Positions 32,349 through 39,861 of a DNA stretch of 39,861 nt are shown piece by piece. Below the pieces are notes generated by a model. That model ran no database searches, was not told the DNA's origin, and worked only from the letters and a program-made list of their open reading frames with translations. Source of the DNA: an uncultured Bacteroidota bacterium. Its GTDB lineage: Bacteria; Bacteroidota; Bacteroidia; Bacteroidales; P3. The position numbers were made by a program, and so were the translations under genes. The stretch lies in the NCBI GenBank assembly GCA_902790215.1, contig CADAQX010000018.1, positions 871 through 40,731 of the forward strand, written 5' to 3'. How positions within the stretch are numbered: position 1 is the stretch's first letter; each line of letters starts with the position of its first letter.

Positions 32349-34406
32349 TTATTGTCCGAAGATGTCGGATTGTTTCAGTAGTCTTATGGTGTGGGTCTTG
32401 CCGTTGGCGGTGGTGAGGGTGAGGAGGTAGGTGGCTTGGGGGCGGGAGGTGAGGTCTAATGTGTATTTGCCGTTGCCTGCGGGGGTGAGGCGGACTTCCT
32501 CGCGGCGGCCTTGCATGTCAGTGAGCCACGCTTTTGCGACTCCATTTTCAATTTTCAATTTTGAATTTTCAATTTCAATTGTGACTCTCTGCCGGAAGGG
32601 GTTGGGATAGGCCACGAAGGCGTTACCGTCCTCCACCACCTTGATGCGCACGTCGCCCGTGTCTTGAGGACCAGTGTATACGTAAGGGGTCATAAAAGAA
32701 GTGTCAACATACTTAGCAATGTATGCTGTACTACTATTAGTGCAATTGAGCGAAAGGTCACCGAAGGTCATGTCTGTGGTTGTATATCCACAGATATAAA
32801 GAGCACTATCCCTCAATGAGAGGCTGGTTCCACATTCGGATGTTTGTGTTATGGAATTTAAATCGATGTATTGCAATGGATGACCTTGATAGTCCCAAAT
32901 ATAAACACCTTTACCCATTTTTCCATGTTCAATACTAATGTCTTGGTTAAGACATTGAATGTTGTCTTGATATGCAATCGGGGCAAAAACACGATTATTT
33001 CTACATTCAATTGTAGAATGATTAAATATTTTTCCAGAAAAAAATGTCCTTGTCGAAGAATTTGCATTCCCATAAGTGATATAATTCCCTGATTCTTTAT
33101 CAAAACGTAATATGATTGCGCTTTTCCTCAGTTCAATAACATTATTATCAACAAATAGAGGTTCATTGCTATCATTGTTGACGGTAGCCGAAACAAACAA
33201 TGCGTTGGAATCTTTGTCAATACAAATTGCATGAAATAGATTGTGCCTGTCTAATACAGAAATACCATTTTCCAATACCCCATAGTCTATTTGCTTGATA
33301 TAAATAGGAGACAGGTCGCTATCATATTTGGCAAGAAATGTATTCATGTAAGAGTTTATGTGTAACATCATATCAGGGGCATCCTGTATGGAACATGTAT
33401 CCTCACTGGTTGTTCCTGCCATATATGTACAAAGATATATACAATCTGATGAATCAATCTTCATCTGTCCAAGTGTTTGGTATGCAGTCCACGGTAAGTT
33501 CCCTTCAAAAACATATTGAAAATGTAGTAGGCTGTCAAAATGAGGAGAGAACTTTAGCAATCTGAAATTTAATGAAGAAGGCGTGTTTTCGGGGTGTATA
33601 ATGAATTTCTTCTGTCCGTCAACAATAAACATAACCCCAGAAATCAATCCATTTTCTACAGAATAGTACTGAAAATCTTGTTCTTCAAGTACTCCAATCA
33701 TATCTACCGGTACATGCCCAATATAGATGTTCCCTCGTTTGTCCACACAAAATGGGCCTTGCTGAAAAGCATCATTTAAAATATACACTGAATCAGGCAG
33801 ATTTCCACTCTGTCTATCAAACGTAATAATATTATTATCATTATCGATATAAGCAGTTTGTAAAAAGTGATGTTCTACAACGTTGCCATCCAAATCAAGA
33901 ATAGCCACAACTGTTGCTATAGGATAGGTGATACCGCTTTGAGGGGTAAGATACGATGCATTCGCTCTTGTAATAAGAGTGTCAAAAAAATAAAGATAAT
34001 CATTTGTTCCTCTGGGAATATTCACATGCCCCATGACGTACAGGGAAGAGTCACCTATCAGTTGCATTGATGTAATGTTACATGGGTTGTATTGATTGGC
34101 GTGCAGTGCCTTTGACCACAATATTTGACCATCAGACGAAAACTTAATAATAGTAGCATTAGGATTATTGTTTCCACTACCATAAGGAGGGAACGGTAGC
34201 AGGTCATGTCCATCAATGGATGCACCATTGGCAAATTGCCCAGCGACATAGAGGTTGCCATGGGAGTCGGTCACAGAACTGACGATGTAGTTCCATAACT
34301 CACCTAGTCGTTCATTCCCAGAGTATGTCTTCACCCAGTCGAAGTGTTGGGAGAAGGCGGGGAGGGAGGCGGCGAGGAGGATTAAGAGGGAAATGAATTT
34401 TTTCAT
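32349..34406 (-). CDS. Secreted beta-propeller-like protein with T9SS type A sorting domain, paralogue 1
   Basis: The 685-residue protein has a signal peptide MKKFISLLILLAASLPAFS, SBBP-like propeller repeats (DSHGNLYVAGQF..., then KFSSDGQILWSK and similar), and a C-terminal Por secretion tail: FVAYPNPFRQRVTIEIE, a strand, MQGRREE, GKYTLDL and TYLLTLTTANGK. The last motif directs type IX secretion and often surface anchoring. It is a close paralogue of the gene at 36361-38439: the two share near-identical signal-peptide and C-terminal DNA but a diverged middle. The linker IENSKLKIEN is encoded by an AT-rich repeat. Confidence 0.9.
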   Translation of the reverse strand: MKKFISLLILLAASLPAFSQHFDWVKTYSGNERLGELWNYIVSSVTDSHGNLYVAGQFANGASIDGHDLLPFPPYGSGNNNPNATIIKFSSDGQILWSKALHANQYNPCNITSMQLIGDSSLYVMGHVNIPRGTNDYLYFFDTLITRANASYLTPQSGITYPIATVVAILDLDGNVVEHHFLQTAYIDNDNNIITFDRQSGNLPDSVYILNDAFQQGPFCVDKRGNIYIGHVPVDMIGVLEEQDFQYYSVENGLISGVMFIVDGQKKFIIHPENTPSSLNFRLLKFSPHFDSLLHFQYVFEGNLPWTAYQTLGQMKIDSSDCIYLCTYMAGTTSEDTCSIQDAPDMMLHINSYMNTFLAKYDSDLSPIYIKQIDYGVLENGISVLDRHNLFHAICIDKDSNALFVSATVNNDSNEPLFVDNNVIELRKSAIILRFDKESGNYITYGNANSSTRTFFSGKIFNHSTIECRNNRVFAPIAYQDNIQCLNQDISIEHGKMGKGVYIWDYQGHPLQYIDLNSITQTSECGTSLSLRDSALYICGYTTTDMTFGDLSLNCTNSSTAYIAKYVDTSFMTPYVYTGPQDTGDVRIKVVEDGNAFVAYPNPFRQRVTIEIENSKLKIENGVAKAWLTDMQGRREEVRLTPAGNGKYTLDLTSRPQATYLLTLTTANGKTHTIRLLKQSDIFGQ

Positions 34407-34722
34407 AGGATTTTGAAAATTGAAAGTTGAAAGTTGAAAATTATAATGTTTTTTGACATACCCCAGTATTTTGAGGAGGCGTTAGAGGGAAAGAGTATTC
34501 CGCTCTTCGGCTCATCGCCTCACTCGCTGGCGAAAGACTCACTGGGTCTTTCTTTCTCCCCTTTCAAAAGGGGACGATAGAGGGGATGTTTTTTTACATA
34601 CCCCGCTGCTATCGCAGCACCCCTCTCAAGAGGGGAGGGCTGGCGCGGTTGGGGAGTGTATGAGAATTAAGGTAGCAAATATGATTACTTTTTTCATTGT
34701 TTTAGGGTTTTATTTGTATGTT
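34407..34722. other. Intergenic region with small dispersed repeats
   Basis: No gene is evident. It contains tandem copies of a TTGAAAATTGAAAGTTG-like unit (34413-34442), two stretches ending in ACATACCCC after a T-run (near 34450 and 34590), and three hairpins: CCCCTTT/AAAGGGG (34558-34573), GCTGC/GCAGC (34605-34618) and CCCCTCT/AGAGGGG (34620-34635), the first and third with the same CA loop. Confidence 0.6.
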
Positions 34723-36183
34723 TCATTGTGCAAAAAGGTCATCCATCGTGACTTCTCTCTGAATGAATTCGGAATAGCTGTTCCGTTTCACGCCATAGGT
34801 CGTTATCAACGTGGTGTGAAGCGACTTGCGCGTTCCTGTGAGTGTGCGGAATGTTTCTTTGCGAGCATTCAACCGTTCAGCATAGTCCTGCGTAATGGCA
34901 TAGGGAGTTGTCGAGAACTTTGCTTCGCATAGGTTCACGGTCTCGTCATTCCGGTCAATAATGAGGTCTATCTGGGTGCCTCTGTGCTGGGTACCATCGT
35001 TGTCGACAAACGATTTGCATGACCACGAACACACGTTGCTGAGGACACCAGAGATACCCAGCTTCTGTTTAATCTGTGGAATATGATGCAGACAGACCAT
35101 CTCAAACGCATGTCCCTGCCACGAGAAGCGACGGGAATTGTCCTGCATATTGTTCCAAAAATGCTCATCCTGCCCATTCATCCTATCCACAAAATGAAGA
35201 TAGAACAATGAGAAAAGGTCTGTCAACTGATACAATTGTCCGCGTTCTTTTTTGCCAAAGGAGTTATAGTTCCTGACGAAGTCGCATTTGCACAGGTTGT
35301 CAAGCACCTCGGTCAGCAGTCCGCCTTCACCGATTTTCAGCGATGCCTGTATCTCCTTCCGACTCATGCCCGAGGCATTGTTGGCAAGTAGTTCCACTAC
35401 GGAACGGTAAGTCTTGGAGTCTTTAAACAGCGACCGGAAGATAAAGTCATATTCTGTGCGCAAAACGGCTCCTTCGCAAAAGAACAATTGGTCAATGTTC
35501 TCGTTCAGCGTGAGGTTGCGTTCTAACATGTCAAGATAGTAGGGTATCCCCCCCATTGTCATATATGTTTCCACAATCTGATACTTTTCCCAGTCAATTC
35601 CTTTGCTTCTGAGAAACAACTCAGTCTCACCGAGAGTGAAGGGACGTAAATATATCTGGCGGTTCACACGTCCATGCATGCCCCCCTTGTCCCCTATCAG
35701 TTTCGACAACATCCATGTGGTGGCAGAACCGCAGACAAAGAGTTTCATTCCTGTCTGGGTCGATGCCCAACTATTCCAGAAATAACCAAATGCCGACATG
35801 AAACCAGATTTCGGGGTATCCATCCACGGCAGTTCGTCGAGGAAAACCACAATGCGTTCTTTGTGTAGGGAATCGAGATATTCGCGCAAAGCATCGAAAG
35901 CCTCATACCAGTCTTTAGGCTTTCTTTGTTTCTTGCCAGAATAACGTTCCAATTCCTTCTTAAACAACGATAGCTGGGTACTCCTTGGCGTTTCAAACAG
36001 CCCTGTGAAACTGAAATCAAATTGCCCGTTAAAGCACTCCCTGACAAGGAATGTCTTTCCCACACGGCGACGACCATAGACCGCCACCAACTCTGCCTTA
36101 GGACTCTCGTAATACTCCCGGATTAAATCCTGTTCGTGCCTCCTTCCGATGATTGTTGTCGAATATTCCATCTCATTTGTCAT
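34723..36183 (-). CDS. ATPase with DUF234-type nuclease-like C-terminus
   Basis: The 486-residue protein has an AAA domain of the ATPase_2 type: Walker A GRRRVGKT at 37-44, Walker B VVFLDE with Asp116-Glu117, and the sensor strand KLFVCGSATTWML. The middle is a winged helix (MSRKEIQASLKIGEGGLLTEVLDNL). The C-terminal DUF234-like domain contains a good PD-(D/E)xK pattern: TQIDLIIDRNDETVNLCEAKF. The frame opens at 36225, but a promoter box lies at 36198-36205, so I start at MTNEMEYS; MEYS at 36171 is equally possible. It sits between the two T9SS paralogues. Confidence 0.88.
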   Translation of the reverse strand: MTNEMEYSTTIIGRRHEQDLIREYYESPKAELVAVYGRRRVGKTFLVRECFNGQFDFSFTGLFETPRSTQLSLFKKELERYSGKKQRKPKDWYEAFDALREYLDSLHKERIVVFLDELPWMDTPKSGFMSAFGYFWNSWASTQTGMKLFVCGSATTWMLSKLIGDKGGMHGRVNRQIYLRPFTLGETELFLRSKGIDWEKYQIVETYMTMGGIPYYLDMLERNLTLNENIDQLFFCEGAVLRTEYDFIFRSLFKDSKTYRSVVELLANNASGMSRKEIQASLKIGEGGLLTEVLDNLCKCDFVRNYNSFGKKERGQLYQLTDLFSLFYLHFVDRMNGQDEHFWNNMQDNSRRFSWQGHAFEMVCLHHIPQIKQKLGISGVLSNVCSWSCKSFVDNDGTQHRGTQIDLIIDRNDETVNLCEAKFSTTPYAITQDYAERLNARKETFRTLTGTRKSLHTTLITTYGVKRNSYSEFIQREVTMDDLFAQ

Positions 36184-36197
36184 TTTGAAAAACGGTG

Positions 36198-36205
36198 CAA
36201 AGATA
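36198..36205 (-). promoter_or_regulatory. Probable -7 box for the DUF234-type ATPase
   Basis: On the minus strand TATCTTTG matches TAnnTTTG. It ends 14 nt before the chosen ATG, giving a very short leader. Confidence 0.55.
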
Positions 36206-36360
36206 CGAAAAATATTTGATACCACTTCCGTAACTATTATTTTTTTTAATTAACGGAGCCGCTATCGGTGCATTTCCGTATTTCTTGAGGGAGCAAATCA
36301 TATCTGAAATGATGCCAAAAGTGGTAAAAAACAATGAGATTTAGTGTAATATAACGCATA

Positions 36361-38439
36361 TTATCGGCTGAAGATGTCGCTCTGTTTCAGCAGGCGGAGG
36401 GTGTGGGTCTTGCCGGTGGCGGTGGTGAGGGTGAGGAGGTAGGTGGATTGGGGGCGGGAGGTGAGGTCTAATGTGTATTTGCCGTTGCCTGCGGGAGTGA
36501 GGCGGACTTCCTCGCGTCGGCCCTGCATGTCGGTGAGCCACGCCTTTGCAACACCATTCTCAATTCTCAAATCTCCATTCTCAATTCCGATATTGACTCT
36601 CTGCCGGAAGGGGTTTGGGTAGGCCACGAAGGTGTTGCCGTCCTCCACCACCTTGATGCGCACGTCGCCCGTGTCTTGAGGACCAGTGTAGACGTATGGG
36701 GTCATAAAAGAGGTGTCAACATATTTAGCAATATAAGCTAAGGTATTACCCGAAGGATATAGAATGGTATCAGCCATGGTCATACTGGATGTTGAGTAGC
36801 CACAAACATACAATATACTGTCGTGTAGCACAAGTGCGTTACCTGGCTCGCTTCGTCTTGATATAGAGTTGAAATCAATGTACTGGATAGGATTACCGGC
36901 ATAGTCCCAGATGAATAACCCTTTTCCCCATTTGTATTGTTCAATATTGATTTCATTGTTCTGCCACTGGATATTATTCTGAAAGGTTGGCAGTGCAAAT
37001 ACGCGGTTGTTTTTACATACGACACCGGTATAAACAAGTGTATCGAGAAAATTTGAGCATTTGTTGGTAGGTACAATGCCATAAGAGAGGAAGCGACCCG
37101 TGTTTTTGTCGAATTGCAAGAACAGTGCGTTATTATTAGCATTCAGTTGAACCCCGTCAACATACATCGTTTCCTGAGGTACATCACAGGCGACCGAGGC
37201 AATAACAAACAAGGAATTCGAATCCTCATCAATAGTCATGTTATGAAAAAAGTAATAGTCATAGTAACCCTGTGTTTGGGTGTTCAGATAGTTAATTTGC
37301 CGGATGTATTGAGGTTCTAAATGACTGTTATACTTTACTAAAAACCCCATGAAGACTTCCTTGCCCTCCAACACCATGTCCGACGCATCATTGAGCGAAA
37401 CCCTGCCATAATCTCTGTCCCTGTTGAAAACAGTATGGCAGAGATAAATATTATCCTCGGAATCCATCAACAGCCTTCCTGTGGTTAGAGGATCGCCGGC
37501 TGGAGGATCGCCATTCCAAAACGGAGTATCAGCGAACACATACTGATATTGAAGCAGGTTGTCAAAATGTGGGGAGAATTTCAATATCCTGTAATTGGAT
37601 CGAGTTGGACGGTTTTCTGGGTAAAACGAGAAACGAGAATGGCCGTCCACCATGATTGATATGCCTGACAACAATTGCCAATTGTTGGAACCAGGAGTGT
37701 CAGAGATTTCTCTTGGAACCTGCCCAATGATAATATTCCCATCACTGTCCACACAGAATGGATTCGCTTGGAAATAATGGTTAAAAATACGTCCGGATGA
37801 TTCTGGATTCCCATCTGATCTGTCCGAGGTTATGACTCTTCCGGCAGTATCAATCAATGCGATATGCAAAAAATGATGTTCCAAGACGTTGCCATCCAAA
37901 TCCATGATGGAGAATGCCGTCGCGTAAGAATAAGTGCAACTGTCCAACGACATCATGTATGATGCATTATCCTTGGTTATCAGCGTATCGTAGAAATAAA
38001 TATACTGACCATCGCTGTTTGGGATATAGACATCAGATGTTATATATAATGCTGTATCACCAACAATATGCATCTCCGTGACATTACCAGGCTTCTCATC
38101 ATTTGAATGAAGAACTTTCTTCCACAGAATCTGTCCTTGGGGAGAGAATTTGATAATGAAACTATTACGGTAGCAATATTGGCTTCCATGAGGTGTAATT
38201 GGCAACAGGTCCTGCCCGTCAATTGCGGCACCATTGGCGAACCGCCCTGCGACATAGAGGTTGCCATACGAGTCGGTTACAGAACTGACGATGAAGTTGT
38301 AGGGATTCCACAAAGGCCTCAAAGGATTGTTGGCTGAATAGGACTTCACCCAGTCGAAGTGTTGGGAGAAGGCGGGGAGGGAGGCGGCGAGGAGGATTGA
38401 GAGGAGGAGGAGATGTTTAAAAGGGTTTTTCTGTTTCAT
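36361..38439 (-). CDS. Secreted beta-propeller-like protein with T9SS type A sorting domain, paralogue 2
   Basis: The 692-residue protein has a signal peptide MKQKNPFKHLLLLSILLAAS, the same propeller-like repeats (DSYGNLYVAGRFANGAAIDG...; KFSPQGQILWKK) and the same Por secretion tail (YPNPFRQRVNIGIE ... YLLTLTTATGK). Compared with paralogue 1, the first ~25 coding codons and the last ~110 codons are almost identical at DNA level, while the central propeller is only moderately similar. The linker here is IENGDLRIEN, a diverged version of the repeat-encoded linker. It is probably cell-surface or released; function unknown. Confidence 0.9.
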   Translation of the reverse strand: MKQKNPFKHLLLLSILLAASLPAFSQHFDWVKSYSANNPLRPLWNPYNFIVSSVTDSYGNLYVAGRFANGAAIDGQDLLPITPHGSQYCYRNSFIIKFSPQGQILWKKVLHSNDEKPGNVTEMHIVGDTALYITSDVYIPNSDGQYIYFYDTLITKDNASYMMSLDSCTYSYATAFSIMDLDGNVLEHHFLHIALIDTAGRVITSDRSDGNPESSGRIFNHYFQANPFCVDSDGNIIIGQVPREISDTPGSNNWQLLSGISIMVDGHSRFSFYPENRPTRSNYRILKFSPHFDNLLQYQYVFADTPFWNGDPPAGDPLTTGRLLMDSEDNIYLCHTVFNRDRDYGRVSLNDASDMVLEGKEVFMGFLVKYNSHLEPQYIRQINYLNTQTQGYYDYYFFHNMTIDEDSNSLFVIASVACDVPQETMYVDGVQLNANNNALFLQFDKNTGRFLSYGIVPTNKCSNFLDTLVYTGVVCKNNRVFALPTFQNNIQWQNNEINIEQYKWGKGLFIWDYAGNPIQYIDFNSISRRSEPGNALVLHDSILYVCGYSTSSMTMADTILYPSGNTLAYIAKYVDTSFMTPYVYTGPQDTGDVRIKVVEDGNTFVAYPNPFRQRVNIGIENGDLRIENGVAKAWLTDMQGRREEVRLTPAGNGKYTLDLTSRPQSTYLLTLTTATGKTHTLRLLKQSDIFSR

Positions 38440-38488
38440 GGTACTGTTTTTTGAGGGTTAGTTGATTCTATAAAATTGATGGATGGGG

Positions 38489-39853
38489 TCAAAAGATATA
38501 ATCGGAATTGTCTACCTGTGGGGCATCTACCGCCATGAACATCACAAGATAGACGGGCATGTAGGTTATCTTGCCGTCTTGGCGAATTTCGCGTTCGTTG
38601 GAGATGACAGTGGCTGCCTGGATGTTGTAATCGGGATTCTTCAGAAGGTTATTGAGGGCACTGTGTACGGTATAGTCCTTGCCCGACTTGACTTCTATCG
38701 GATGGGCACTCATGGCCGTGTAGTCGTCGACCAGATAGTCTACCTCGCCCTGCTTGCGGTTGTCGTAGTAAAAGAGTTTGTGCCCATGTGCACGTAGTTC
38801 TTGGGCAACCACACTTTCATAAACGCTGCCAAGATTGATACTGCGCACATCGTCAAGAATAGGGCGTATGTTGTTGTGATAAAGCATGCCGGAAAGCATT
38901 CCCACGTCGTTCAGATAGAGTTTGAGCAGATTCTTCTGAAGCGACTCGCTCAACGGGAAATGCGGGTTGGATATGGCATGAACGGCCAACGAGATACCCG
39001 AAGAAACAAGATACTCAAATTCCTCCTGATACTGGGCAAAACGGTCACCCTCCTTACCGCGTATGTCCTGAGCCACGATGCGTTTTTTCTTGTTTTCCAT
39101 CTGCGAGGGTACCATCTCGTAGATACGACGAATGAGCAGTTTCTTGCTGTGTTCCTTCTCGTATTTGGAAGCATCGTCGGCATACATGCTGCGGATGTTG
39201 TCCTGCACATCCCGCACCCGGACGATATTGTGCGTGTCGAGGTAGGCATTGACGGCATCGGGCATTCCACCCACCAACAGGTAACGGCGGAACAGGTCTA
39301 ACATACGGTTGTGGTGTTCCTCCGTCAGACTCTGACGGTTCTCGTAAGAGTGGCGCAGCATGGCAATGGCCTCTGTGCCGAAACCGTTAGCTATGAGGAA
39401 TTCCTCGAAGTCAAGTTGGAACATTTCCTTGCGGATGATGCTGCCAACGGGGATGGATGTGGTATCTTGCAGTGTAATGCCCAACAGGCTGCCGCTGGCA
39501 ATATAGCGGTAGCGTCCATCCTCGCGGAGGAACTTCAGCATGGTGAGGTACTGCGGATAATGCTGTATCTCGTCGAGAAACACCAATGTGCCGTCACGAC
39601 CCGACAGCCTGTCGCCAGCGACCATGCTAAGGGTGAGGTAGAAGTCCTCCTTCTTGTGGATGTTCTTGAACAGCTGGTCTCCTTCATCGTCCTCAACAAA
39701 GTTTATCTCCACGTAATTTGGATAAAGGCGAGTACCCGCCTCGCGGATGCTGAATGACTTACCAATCTGACGGGCTCCTTCCAATATCAGAATCTTGTCA
39801 GTATCAGACTTTAGATAGTCTTCAATATAGGATGTAATTTTTCTGTACAGCAT
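38489..39853 (-). CDS. AAA ATPase with DUF4143-type nuclease-like C-terminus
   Basis: The 454-residue protein has Walker A GARQIGKS at 26-33, Walker B TLVFLDEIQHYP, and the sensor strand YRYIASGSLLG. The middle winged-helix region is longer than in the 400-residue relative. The C-terminal half has YESVVAQELRAHG and a clear PD-(D/E)xK core, GEVDYLVDDYTAMSAHPIEVKSGKD. The start MLYRKITSYIEDYL lies 8 bp from the window edge, so its promoter is out of view. It is more similar in layout to the gene at 31074-32276 than to the DUF234-type one. Confidence 0.9.
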   Translation of the reverse strand: MLYRKITSYIEDYLKSDTDKILILEGARQIGKSFSIREAGTRLYPNYVEINFVEDDEGDQLFKNIHKKEDFYLTLSMVAGDRLSGRDGTLVFLDEIQHYPQYLTMLKFLREDGRYRYIASGSLLGITLQDTTSIPVGSIIRKEMFQLDFEEFLIANGFGTEAIAMLRHSYENRQSLTEEHHNRMLDLFRRYLLVGGMPDAVNAYLDTHNIVRVRDVQDNIRSMYADDASKYEKEHSKKLLIRRIYEMVPSQMENKKKRIVAQDIRGKEGDRFAQYQEEFEYLVSSGISLAVHAISNPHFPLSESLQKNLLKLYLNDVGMLSGMLYHNNIRPILDDVRSINLGSVYESVVAQELRAHGHKLFYYDNRKQGEVDYLVDDYTAMSAHPIEVKSGKDYTVHSALNNLLKNPDYNIQAATVISNEREIRQDGKITYMPVYLVMFMAVDAPQVDNSDYIF

Positions 39854-39861
39854 GGTATATT

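Noticed and set aside
31074-39853. Calling the ATPase cluster a named defence system
   Set aside because: Single-protein AAA/DUF4143 and DUF234 ATPases are common housekeeping-like accessories in Bacteroidota, and no effector or known system partner is next to them.

Overview
The window looks like a chromosomal segment from a member of the Bacteroidales (phylum Bacteroidota). The evidence is the set of type IX secretion C-terminal sorting domains (type A and type B), a DUF4290 protein, a DUF4175 protein, a serine palmitoyltransferase, a MurA with Asp at the catalytic Cys position, and repeated promoter boxes of the Bacteroides form TAnnTTTG, almost no genes having Shine-Dalgarno sites. I could not place it more finely.

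Left arm (0.5-12.1 kb): every complete gene is on the minus strand and most are tightly packed. They are a barrel-type outer membrane protein, DUF4290, murA, a PHP-type tyrosine phosphatase, purB, an MsbA-like ABC exporter, a T9SS type B cargo protein and NAD kinase. A second minus-strand group is nadA, an Ala-tRNA(Pro) editing protein and an RluA-type pseudouridine synthase.

Centre (12.1-13.0 kb): about 0.9 kb without a convincing gene. It is AT-rich and carries TTATCAACA boxes resembling DnaA sites. The coding strand switches here, from minus on the left to plus on the right. A perfect parS site lies 2 kb away at 10.53 kb, and two imperfect parS-like palindromes flank mnmG. I read this as a candidate replication origin/centromere region.

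Right arm (13.0-29.2 kb): mostly plus-strand housekeeping genes. These are rpiB-deoC, a probable sphingolipid pair (spt and a GNAT-fold protein) converging on a short-chain dehydrogenase, the large DUF4175 coiled-coil protein, a degenerate HATPase-like protein, ybeY, mnmG, WbqC with a small unknown partner (minus strand), two identical tRNA-Lys genes, a TPR protein, rsmA and a divergent MntP-like membrane protein.

Accessory region (29.2-39.9 kb): all on the minus strand and rich in repeats. It holds an unknown 280-residue protein whose upstream region has a 57-nt near-perfect palindrome and a strong Shine-Dalgarno site, three covarying hairpin repeats, and a MITE-like element. Three ATPases of the AAA/DUF4143/DUF234 type, each with a nuclease-like C-terminus, alternate with two paralogous T9SS type A cargo proteins.
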